Shown here in pieces: positions 15,420 to 22,541 of a stretch of DNA of 28,528 nucleotides. Each line of letters begins with the position of its first letter. Positions within the stretch are counted from its first letter, which is position 1. The stretch comes from JAPLJU01 sp964547985 (GTDB taxonomy: Bacteria > Desulfobacterota > Syntrophia > Syntrophales > UBA2192), in assembly GCA_964547985.1 (NCBI GenBank), contig CAZJPV010000034.1, forward strand, positions 1 through 28,528. Reading direction: 5' to 3'. Position numbers and translations under genes: made by a program. The notes beneath the pieces are model-generated. The model ran no database searches. It had not been told where the DNA came from and saw only the letters and a program-made list of their open reading frames with translations.

Positions 15420-16457
15420 TCAGCCCATCAGCGCGCCGAGGTCGACGTGCGTTCTGACCAGATCGGCCAGCAGGGCAATTTTATTTTCGTCCCGCGGCGT
15501 GAGAAGCGGATCAAGCCCTTCGATTTGCTTGGCCAGGGCGTGGACACTCGACGCGACGAGAAGAAGCGGTATGTGGCGTTCCTGGGCCATGGCGATGAGA
15601 TTATAGGCCGGTACAATGTTGTCCGCAACAATGATTCCGGCCGAGCCGGACTCCAGGGCGGCGACGATCACATCGGCACTGTTTCCCGATGTGACGACGA
15701 GTTTGTTTTCCTGCTTGAAGAGAGGGTCTTTCATGACATCGCTCGAAAAGACGGTCTCCACGTAAAGCCCCCCCACCTTACGGTCCAGGTCGTCCTCACC
15801 TGCCAGGGTCTTTGCAAAGATCTGCTCCACGAGATAATTGAGGGATAAAAAGGTGAGTTCCTGGCGATAGGGAAGGGTGCCCAGGACCCTGATGCCCATT
15901 TTTTGAATCTGCTGCAGGTGGATATTCCTGAAATCATCCAGGTTTGAAATTTTGTTGATGACTACCCCCCTGAAGCGGGGATCCTGGATGTCAATGTGTC
16001 TCCGGGTGAAGACGATCTCGTCCATGACGGCGTACTCATCGCCGCTTACCACCAGCACCAGGCCGGCATCGGCATACTTGAGGAGAGAAAGGGCGTCCAG
16101 GTTGACCGAGGCGCCGTAGACGAGGTCTTTACCCGCCTCCAGGAAAAGGAGGTCCCTGTTTTTACCGGCCTGTTCCGTGATTTCGTGAAGCTTCCCTCGG
16201 GTGGTCTCCTCGTCGAGCATAAAGCTCATTTTCGAATGTTGAAAGCCGATGCTCATATCCGACGGGCTCTCTTCGAGTCCAAATATGTTTGTCATGAGGG
16301 CGGCGTCGTAATCCCAGAGCCTTTTTTTGCGGTAGAGAATACGGTAGCCGAAAGGTTTCAGGTATCCGAACTTCCTTTTCAGAACCTTACAAAGACCCAC
16401 GAGCAAACTCGTCTTTCCGGCATTTTCATGAACCGAGGCAACGATAAGTTTTTTCAT
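15420..16457 (-). CDS. BioD-like P-loop protein with DRTGG domain
   Basis: A 345-residue protein with the layout of the regulatory N-terminal half of long phosphotransacetylases: a BioD/CobQ-like P-loop domain (residues 1-210) followed by a DRTGG domain (about 225-330). The P-loop reads HENAGKTS near residues 10-17, a deviant Walker A with Val instead of Ala/Gly at the first position. No phosphotransacetylase catalytic domain follows, and the protein stops after DRTGG. Stand-alone proteins of this kind may sense nucleotides or acetyl-CoA status, but this is not proven. It has a GAGAGGAG ribosome binding site, a leader of about 270 bases, and probably heads the operon ending in phaE-phaC. Its upstream promoter closely resembles that of the acetyl-CoA hydrolase gene. 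Confidence 0.83.
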   Translation of the reverse strand: MKKLIVASVHENAGKTSLLVGLCKVLKRKFGYLKPFGYRILYRKKRLWDYDAALMTNIFGLEESPSDMSIGFQHSKMSFMLDEETTRGKLHEITEQAGKNRDLLFLEAGKDLVYGASVNLDALSLLKYADAGLVLVVSGDEYAVMDEIVFTRRHIDIQDPRFRGVVINKISNLDDFRNIHLQQIQKMGIRVLGTLPYRQELTFLSLNYLVEQIFAKTLAGEDDLDRKVGGLYVETVFSSDVMKDPLFKQENKLVVTSGNSADVIVAALESGSAGIIVADNIVPAYNLIAMAQERHIPLLLVASSVHALAKQIEGLDPLLTPRDENKIALLADLVRTHVDLGALMG

Positions 16458-16730
16458 ATGTTCTCCTCTCGCGATGAACCGGCGATCTTTCTGCTAGTCC
16501 GGGGATCAAAGCGCTTGGTTCTCACCGTACGACTGTAAGGGTCGTCATTTGTCTCAAGCAGAATTCCTACGACGGTGATGGCCCCTGGTTCTGTTCATAC
16601 ACTATCAGGGGTATTATCTCAATATCGGAAATGCCCCGGAGTGCTCTGTTGCGATGGTCTCCACACCACCCCTCATCAAGCGTTTTCCGGGAATAAAGAA
16701 AATGAAAAACCGATGCAACTGCGCCATTTC
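16458..16730 (-). other. long leader of the DRTGG-PHA operon
   Basis: This 273-base stretch lies between promoter block A and the DRTGG start codon. It has no clear gene. A 20-codon frame on the minus strand (16676 down to 16614, MRGGVETIATEH...) begins at the position equivalent to the acetyl-CoA hydrolase start relative to its twin promoter. It may be a leader peptide, a decayed gene start or chance. Confidence 0.35.
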
Positions 16731-16760
16731 ATTAGACATCATGACCTGACCAACATTCAA
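16731..16760 (-). promoter_or_regulatory. promoter block A (twin of 19593-19622)
   Basis: On the minus strand, TTGAAT (16760-16755) and TCTAAT (16736-16731) are 18 bases apart, a good sigma-70 pair pointing at the DRTGG-PHA operon. The spacer and flanks match promoter block B: CATTAGACATCATG is identical in both, as are CCAAC and TCAAGAAAAA at fixed distances. Counted by eye, 31 of 37 bases agree over 16730-16766. Confidence 0.6.
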
Positions 16761-16798
16761 GAAAAATGGAGAAGAGGGAAGAAAATGCCCTTTTTTTC

Positions 16799-16827
16799 TT
16801 GATTCCTGAAACTGTAAACTGTATATT
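16799..16827 (+). promoter_or_regulatory. sigma-70 promoter of the cytidylate-kinase-like gene
   Basis: TTGATT (16799-16804) and TATATT (16822-16827) are separated by exactly 17 bases. The -10 matches the consensus at five of six positions and the -35 at four. Transcription would start near 16834, about 75 bases before the ATG. Confidence 0.6.
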
Positions 16828-16908
16828 TCATCGCCTTGAGATGGAACAGTCCTGATCGTACTGTAAAGTTCTCATGAACATAGATAAAAAGACCCGTGAG
16901 GAGGCCCC

Positions 16909-17646
16909 ATGGATTTCAAAACCCCCGCGAAGGCGTCGATGAGTCAGATGATCGAAAGTCAGATGAAGAGGTGGGAGGTCGATCAGAAGAAAAAGTATAA
17001 GAAGCCCATCCGGCCGGTCATTACCATGTCAAGACTCCCGGGGAGCGGTGCCTGGTTCCTGGCCAGGCGTCTCGCCGAGGAACTCAAGATCGATTATTTC
17101 GACCGTGAGATCATCGAAGAGGTGGCGAAAAGCGCCAAGGTCAGCAAGAGGCTGATTTCAACGCTCGATGAGCAGGACCGCGGCATTCTGGATGACTGGA
17201 TCGACGCGCTGGGGGACAGGCATGTGTGGCCCGATGAGTATATTAATCATCTCACGAAAGTCGTGGGGACCGTCGGCGCCCATGGCCACGCCATCATTGT
17301 GGGAAGGGGTGCGAGCTTCATCATCCCGCCCGAAGTGAGCCTCCGGGTCCTTGTGGTCGCTCCCTTGGAGGTCCGCATTAACAACGTTGCGGCGTGGTTC
17401 AAGATTTCCAAAGAGGAGGCAAAAACGCGTTTGACGAGGGTGGAATCCGGTCGGAATACCTTTATTCGAAAGTACTTCCGCGCCGATCCAACCGATCCGG
17501 TACATTATGATCTGGTGATCAACACGCAGAATTTCGACCTGGAGGCCGCAACACGGATCGTGAAGGAAGCCTTCAATGCCAGGCAATGGTATGATTATTC
17601 GATACGCTGGCATGATTATTCGGTGGAGGATATCAAGAAAAAATAG
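16909..17646 (+). CDS. cytidylate-kinase-like P-loop protein
   Basis: A 245-residue protein of the cytidylate-kinase-like family, which has the nucleoside monophosphate kinase fold. The phosphate-binding loop reads SRLPGSGAWF (residues 41-50). Like other family members it lacks the GK[ST] lysine of true kinases, so catalytic activity is uncertain. Further family features are the DREII segment after a conserved YFD and the IIVGRGASFI strand. A basic lid, RKYFRADPTDPVHYDLVINT, follows. A GAGGAGG ribosome binding site precedes the ATG, and a sigma-70 promoter lies at 16799-16827. It is flanked by, and convergent with, the acetyl-CoA hydrolase gene, with only 12 bases between stops. Confidence 0.85.
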   Translation: MDFKTPAKASMSQMIESQMKRWEVDQKKKYKKPIRPVITMSRLPGSGAWFLARRLAEELKIDYFDREIIEEVAKSAKVSKRLISTLDEQDRGILDDWIDALGDRHVWPDEYINHLTKVVGTVGAHGHAIIVGRGASFIIPPEVSLRVLVVAPLEVRINNVAAWFKISKEEAKTRLTRVESGRNTFIRKYFRADPTDPVHYDLVINTQNFDLEAATRIVKEAFNARQWYDYSIRWHDYSVEDIKKK

Positions 17647-17658
17647 TCCGACAGCCGG

Positions 17659-19536
17659 TCACTCGCGGAATTTCATCTTCAGTTCACAGAGACCTGCGAC
17701 CGTCCTTCTTTCCATTTCGAAGCCGCCCTTCTCGAAGACGTGCAACATCGCCGCGTTCTCATCGAGGACCTCCGCGGTAAACCCCAGAAGTCCCTGTCGC
17801 CTGGCCAGGTAGGTGAGGTAGGACAGCAGTTCCGATCCGATTCCCTGGCCCTGGTAGTCATCCCGGATGGCGAAGGCCACCTCGGCCATGTGTGTGTCGG
17901 GATCGGAGAAGTAACGCCCCACGCCGACGAGCTCTTCCCTGTCCTCATTCTCCACGAAAGCAAACATGGCCATCTCCCGCGTGTAATCGATTACCACCAG
18001 TTCCTGGAGAAATTCGTGCGGCATGTACTGACGCTTCGAGAGGAACCTCCGGTAGAGGCTCTGATCGGAGAGGGAATAGACGAAGTCTTTCAGCAGGGGT
18101 TCATCACTGATTTTGATGGGGCGGAAGAAGATGTTGAGGCCTCTTTTGGTGGTGCGGTAGGTTTCGAGTTCCTCGGGGTACTGGCCGCGATCGCCGGGGA
18201 TGAAAGCCTGATCGCGATAGATGAGGCCGGCCTTTTTGGCCTCCTCGATAAGCCCGGGCCTGAACTTCGGGTGGGCGATGGCGATGAGCTCCATGGCCCG
18301 CTCCCGGATGTTCTTGCCCTCCAGGTAGGCGATGCCGTACTCGGTGACCACATAATGGAGATCGCCCCGGATCAGGGTGGCGCCGGCCCCCTCTTTGAGG
18401 AAAGGCACGATCCGGGAGACGACCTCCTCGGCCGCCGTGGACTGAAGGGTCAGGATGGTCTTGCCCCGTTTCGACAGCACGGCCCCCCGCATGAAGTCCG
18501 CCTGACCGCCGATGCCGCTGTAGAAGGCCTTGCCGATGGACTCCGCCGTGGCCTGCCCGGTGAGATCGATCTCCAGGGCGCTGTTGATGGCCACCATGTT
18601 CTCATGCCGGGCGATGGTAAGGGGGTTGTTAGTGTAGTCGATGGCCTGGAACTCGATGGCGGGGTTATCGTGGATGTAATCGTAGGTCTCTTTCCTCCCC
18701 ATGCAGAAGGTAGCCACGGTCTTGCCGCGGTCGATGGTCTTGCGGGAGTTGTCAATCACCCCTTTCTTCATGAGCTCCACGATGCCGTCACTCAAAAGTT
18801 CCGTGTGAACCCCCAGATGCTTTTTGCCCGAGAGGTTGGCAAGGATCGCGTCGGGGATACTGCCGTAACCCACCTGGATGGTGTCGCCGTCCTCGATGAG
18901 GCGGGCCACATACTTGCCGATCCGCTGGGCGATGTCGGTGTCGGCCCCGGGACTGTACTCCAGAAGGTGCTCATCGTAGGGGAGGATGAAATCGATGTCG
19001 CTGATGTGGATGAAGGCATCCCCGAGCACCCGGGGCATGAAGGTGTTCACCTGGGCCACCACCACCGAGGCCGCCTCCGTGGCCGCCTTCACGATGTCCA
19101 CGCTGAGACCCAGGCTCAGGCAGCCGTGGTCGTCGGGCGGGGAGGTCTGGATCAGGGCCACATCCACCCGTGCCAGGCCCACGCGAAAGAGTTCGGGCAC
19201 CCTCGAGAGAAAAACCGGCGTGTAGTCGGCCATCCCTTTGTTGACGGCCTCCCGCGTGCTGTCGCCGATGAAAAAGGAGTTGTGCCGGAAGTTTTGCTTG
19301 AACTTCTCACTGGTGTACGGGGCCACCCCGAGGCTTCGAACATGCAACACCTCGGCATCAAAAAAAGCCTTGGGATGGGACTTGACGTAACGGATCATGG
19401 CATGGACCAGGTGCTGGGGCTCCGCACAGGCCGAACCGATGAAGATCGTGTCCCCCCGGTGGATGTGGCCGAAGATCACCTCCTCCGAGGCAAACTTCTC
19501 CGGATAGGTTTTCTTCCAGTCGTCCAGAGTCTTCAT
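17659..19536 (-). CDS. acetyl-CoA hydrolase/CoA-transferase fused to a GNAT acetyltransferase
   Basis: A 625-residue two-domain protein. Residues 1-450 form an acetyl-CoA hydrolase/4-hydroxybutyrate CoA-transferase-type enzyme, with the likely acyl-accepting glutamate Glu246 in GVHTELLSDG. The C-lobe motifs GIGGQADF (341-348) and VVTEYGIAYL (396-405) follow. Residues 470-625 form a GNAT domain with the acetyl-CoA loop RDDYQGQGIG (558-567). The LYRRFLS segment near 494-500 recalls protein acetyltransferases of the Pat type. The enzyme could move CoA between acetate and other acids, or release acetate, and may itself acetylate proteins according to acetyl-CoA level. Promoter block B lies about 50 bases upstream of the ATG. 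This fused architecture is known in deltaproteobacteria. The exact acyl substrate is unknown. Confidence 0.9.
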   Translation of the reverse strand: MKTLDDWKKTYPEKFASEEVIFGHIHRGDTIFIGSACAEPQHLVHAMIRYVKSHPKAFFDAEVLHVRSLGVAPYTSEKFKQNFRHNSFFIGDSTREAVNKGMADYTPVFLSRVPELFRVGLARVDVALIQTSPPDDHGCLSLGLSVDIVKAATEAASVVVAQVNTFMPRVLGDAFIHISDIDFILPYDEHLLEYSPGADTDIAQRIGKYVARLIEDGDTIQVGYGSIPDAILANLSGKKHLGVHTELLSDGIVELMKKGVIDNSRKTIDRGKTVATFCMGRKETYDYIHDNPAIEFQAIDYTNNPLTIARHENMVAINSALEIDLTGQATAESIGKAFYSGIGGQADFMRGAVLSKRGKTILTLQSTAAEEVVSRIVPFLKEGAGATLIRGDLHYVVTEYGIAYLEGKNIRERAMELIAIAHPKFRPGLIEEAKKAGLIYRDQAFIPGDRGQYPEELETYRTTKRGLNIFFRPIKISDEPLLKDFVYSLSDQSLYRRFLSKRQYMPHEFLQELVVIDYTREMAMFAFVENEDREELVGVGRYFSDPDTHMAEVAFAIRDDYQGQGIGSELLSYLTYLARRQGLLGFTAEVLDENAAMLHVFEKGGFEMERRTVAGLCELKMKFRE

Positions 19537-19592
19537 CGAGTGCCTTTCCCGGAAAATCGCAATAGAGATGACAGACGCAACCGCCCAAATCC

Positions 19593-19622
19593 ATTAGACA
19601 TCATGGCCCCTCCAACTGTCAA
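19593..19622 (-). promoter_or_regulatory. promoter block B of the acetyl-CoA hydrolase-GNAT gene
   Basis: On the minus strand, TTGACA (19622-19617, perfect consensus) and TCTAAT (19598-19593, five of six) are 18 bases apart. Transcription would start near 19586, giving a leader of about 50 bases. The spacer and flanks are nearly the same as in promoter block A at 16731-16760. Confidence 0.72.
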
Positions 19623-19663
19623 GAAAAAGAGTGGGAAGGAGTGTTTGTCCGCGTAATATTTCC

Positions 19664-19692
19664 TTGACCGCACGAATAATTTTCCCTAAGAT
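19664..19692 (+). promoter_or_regulatory. sigma-70 promoter of adk
   Basis: TTGACC (19664-19669) and TAAGAT (19687-19692) are separated by 17 bases, with the ATG at 19738 and GGAGG at 19726-19730. The hexamers match five and four of six positions. Confidence 0.55.
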
Positions 19693-19737
19693 TCCCGAGC
19701 TTAAAAAAAGACCTGTTTCTATTCCGGAGGTTTCTCG

Positions 19738-20394
19738 ATGAAGATTATTCTTTTAGGCGCACCGGGGGCCGGTAAGGGCACGGTGGCGAAGTTGCTTTCC
19801 GATGACGATGGATCCGTTCAAATTTCAACGGGCGACATTCTCAGGGCCGAGGTGAAAGCCCGAAGCCCCCTCGGAAAAGAGGCAAAGTCCTATATGGACC
19901 GCGGAGACCTGGTGGCGGACGACCTCATCATGAAGATGATGGAGGAGAGACTTCAAAAACCCGACTGCCAGAAAGGTTTCATTCTCGATGGTTTTCCGAG
20001 GACCATCCCCCAGGCTGAGGCGCTTCAGAAGCTCCTCAAAAAGCTCAAGATCCGTCTGGATCTCATTGTCAATCTCGACGTGCCTAGGGACGTCGTCCTC
20101 GACAGGCTGACCACCCGCAGGACCTGTGCCAATCCCGGCTGCCAGGAGATCTACAACATCAAGAGCAAACCGCCCACAGCCGAAGGCAAATGCACGAAGT
20201 GCGGCAGTCCCGTCGTTCAGCGGGAGGACGAGACGGAGGAAGCCATTTCGTTCCGGCTGGATACCTACAACCAGAAGACCGCCCCCCTCATCGGCTATTA
20301 CGAAAAGAAAGGACATCTCAGGAATTTCTTTTCCATCAGCAGTCAGCAGACGGTAGAGGAAATCAAGAAGGCATTGAAGTCGGGCCAAAGGTAA
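19738..20394 (+). CDS. adk: adenylate kinase with zinc-binding LID
   Basis: A 218-residue adenylate kinase, interconverting ATP + AMP and 2 ADP in the cytosol. The P-loop is GAPGAGKGT (residues 7-15). STGDILR (30-36) and GFPRT (85-89) bind AMP. The LID carries four cysteines for zinc: Cys130 and Cys135 (spaced CxxxxC, two residues wider than the usual CxxC), then Cys152 and Cys155 in CTKC. The segment between P-loop and STGD is a little unusual (LLSDDDGSVQ). The length fits the long-LID group. The start is firm, with GGAGG seven bases upstream. The helicase gene begins 20 bases after its stop, so the two share a transcript. Confidence 0.93.
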   Translation: MKIILLGAPGAGKGTVAKLLSDDDGSVQISTGDILRAEVKARSPLGKEAKSYMDRGDLVADDLIMKMMEERLQKPDCQKGFILDGFPRTIPQAEALQKLLKKLKIRLDLIVNLDVPRDVVLDRLTTRRTCANPGCQEIYNIKSKPPTAEGKCTKCGSPVVQREDETEEAISFRLDTYNQKTAPLIGYYEKKGHLRNFFSISSQQTVEEIKKALKSGQR

Positions 20395-20414
20395 AGGGTT
20401 CGGAGAGTTTTTTC

Positions 20415-22385
20415 TTGGCGATTGACTACGACAGAGAACTGAATAAAGAGCAATACAGCGTGGTCATGGCTGAGGGCGGACCGATGCTGGTCATCGCCGG
20501 GGCCGGCAGCGGAAAGACCAGGACACTCACCTATCGCGTCGCCCGGCTGATTGACGTCGGCGAGGGTCCCGAGGGGATCCTGCTTGCCACCTTCACCAAC
20601 AAGGCTGCACGGGAAATGCTCTCCCGGGTGGAAGGGCTCACATCCTTGGATATCAGCAGGCTCTGGGGAGGAACCTTTCACCGGATTGCCAACCGGGTCC
20701 TGCGCAGTCAGGGCCACCTTTTGGGTTATAAGCCCCATTACACCATCCTCGATGCCGACGACACCCGTCAACTTCTCAACTCCTGCATTTCGGAACTCCG
20801 GGTCGATGCCAAGACGGAAAAATTTCCGAAGGGTGACATCCTGGCCGATATCTTCAGCTTTCATTCCAATACTGGAGAATCCATTGATCGGGTCGTCGCC
20901 CGCAGGTACCCATTCTTCAGTTATCGTATCGATGAAATCCATCAGGTTTCGGCCTTCTATGGGAGGAAGAAACAGGAGATGAATCTCATGGATTTTGACG
21001 ACCTGCTTGTAAACTGGTTGAGAGTCCTGAAGGAGTACCCCCGTGTCCTGGACGCCTATGCCGAAAAATTCGTTCATATCCTGGTAGACGAATATCAGGA
21101 CACCAACGCCCTTCAGGGAGAGATCCTGGATTTGCTCTCATCGCGCCACAGAAACCTCATGGTCGTGGGGGACGATTCCCAGAGCATCTATTCTTTCCGG
21201 GGCGCCAATTTTGCCAACATCCTCAGGTTCCCCGAGCGTTACCCCGACGCTAAGCTCTTCAAGCTGGAAACGAATTACAGGAGTACCCCCGAAATTCTGG
21301 AATTGGCCAACCTGAGCATACTCAATAACCGGGATCAGTTTCAGAAGGAACTGCGGGCCGTCCGGGGAGAAGGGGTCAAGCCTGTTCTTGTTCCCCTCCG
21401 CAATGCCTCCCAGCAGGCCAATTTCGTCTCCCAGCGCGTCATCGAATTGATCATGGAAGGGATCCCGCTTCGCGAGATCGCCGTCCTCTACCGGGCACAC
21501 CACCATTCCATGGAGCTCCAGATGGAGATGACAAGGCGCGGGATCCCCTTCGAAGTCCGCTCCGGTATCCGTTTCTTCGAACAGGCCCACATCAAGGATG
21601 TGACGGCCTTCCTGAGGCTTGTTGTCAATCCCTTTGACGAAACGGCCTGGAAGAGGGTGCTTTTACTCTACGATAAGATTGGGAAGACCACGGCAGAGAA
21701 ACTCTGGCGTTGGCTTTCCGCCAGGCCTGATCCCCTTGCGGCCATCCGGTCAGCGCAGGCTGCAGGCGTCATCTCCAAAGGAGCACAAGCGGGTTACCAG
21801 CGCTTCATCAAAACGCTGGAACACCTCTCCGATCCATCCGTTGGAAGAAGCCCAGGGGCCTGCATCGAGGTGATCCTGGAGTCCTTTTATCGGGATTACC
21901 TCCAGACGAACTACTCGGACAGCGTCACGAGGGAAGAAGATCTTTCGCAGTTCGGTCTTTTCTCTGCCCGGTTCAAAGACCTCGAGTCTTTTCTCGGTGA
22001 ACTTTCGCTTCTCACGAACGTGACGGAAGAATACGAGCCATACACGTCGCGTCAGAGAGAGGAAGATCGGGTGGTCCTCAGTTCCATCCACCAGGCCAAA
22101 GGCCTCGAATGGGCAAGCGTCTTTATCATCTGGTGTGCCGAGGGGATGATGCCTCTGGCCAGGGCCCTTCAGGAACCCGGGGGCGAGGAGGAAGAAAGGC
22201 GGCTTTTCTACGTGGGGACGACGCGTGCGAAGGATCAGCTCTATCTCTGCTATCCCCTCATGGATTACAGCCGCGGACGGGGATACAACGTTCTGAAAAC
22301 GTCCCGTTTTATCGAGGAGCTGGAGACGAGAAGGCTCGGACGTATAGAACACCCCTATCAGGAGTGGACCGTTGACGAAACGTGA
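20415..22385 (+). CDS. UvrD/Rep-family ATP-dependent DNA helicase
   Basis: A 656-residue superfamily 1A helicase with all motifs in order: Q-like LNKEQ (9-13), Walker A AGAGSGKT (28-35), TFTNKAAREM, DEYQD (225-229), VGDDSQSIYSFRGA, TNYRST, HQAKGLEW, and EERRLFYVGTTRAKDQLYL. It unwinds DNA 3' to 5' in repair or replication restart. The length is closer to Rep than to PcrA/UvrD, and the protein ends soon after motif VI without the long C-terminal tail of UvrD. The open frame extends back into adk. The chosen start is TTG at 20415, with GGAGAG seven bases upstream, because it just precedes the Q-motif and follows the adk stop by 20 bases. It probably forms an operon with adk. Confidence 0.9.
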   Translation: MAIDYDRELNKEQYSVVMAEGGPMLVIAGAGSGKTRTLTYRVARLIDVGEGPEGILLATFTNKAAREMLSRVEGLTSLDISRLWGGTFHRIANRVLRSQGHLLGYKPHYTILDADDTRQLLNSCISELRVDAKTEKFPKGDILADIFSFHSNTGESIDRVVARRYPFFSYRIDEIHQVSAFYGRKKQEMNLMDFDDLLVNWLRVLKEYPRVLDAYAEKFVHILVDEYQDTNALQGEILDLLSSRHRNLMVVGDDSQSIYSFRGANFANILRFPERYPDAKLFKLETNYRSTPEILELANLSILNNRDQFQKELRAVRGEGVKPVLVPLRNASQQANFVSQRVIELIMEGIPLREIAVLYRAHHHSMELQMEMTRRGIPFEVRSGIRFFEQAHIKDVTAFLRLVVNPFDETAWKRVLLLYDKIGKTTAEKLWRWLSARPDPLAAIRSAQAAGVISKGAQAGYQRFIKTLEHLSDPSVGRSPGACIEVILESFYRDYLQTNYSDSVTREEDLSQFGLFSARFKDLESFLGELSLLTNVTEEYEPYTSRQREEDRVVLSSIHQAKGLEWASVFIIWCAEGMMPLARALQEPGGEEEERRLFYVGTTRAKDQLYLCYPLMDYSRGRGYNVLKTSRFIEELETRRLGRIEHPYQEWTVDET

Positions 22386-22475
22386 CGATACGGGATGCCG
22401 GTCCCGCAGCAGGATAAACCCCGTGCAGGTGTCTTGGGAGGTTTTTGCCCGAGAGTGGCGGACAGATTTTCAAAG

Positions 22476-22510
22476 AAAAAAGGGCAGCCTTTCTTGAAAG
22501 GGCTGCCCTT
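22476..22510 (-). terminator. intrinsic terminator of the Re-citrate-synthase-like gene
   Basis: AAGGGCAGCC (22480-22489) pairs with GGCTGCCCTT (22501-22510), and the stem extends inward by a G-T and two A-T pairs to a 5-base loop. On the minus strand it ends in six T (A run 22476-22481). It lies 31 bases past the stop of the minus-strand gene and also faces the end of the helicase gene. Confidence 0.9.
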
Positions 22511-22541
22511 AATATATGGGTGCTGTTTTCTCTTGTTCACT

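Noticed and set aside
16575..16802. A 75-codon open frame on the plus strand
   Set aside because: No ribosome binding site, no recognisable pattern, and it runs through promoter block A on the other strand.
17740..19656. A 638-codon open frame on the plus strand
   Set aside because: It runs antisense to the acetyl-CoA hydrolase-GNAT gene and its product is a low-complexity mix rich in Gly, Asp, Val and His with no domain. The opposite strand encodes a complete known protein.
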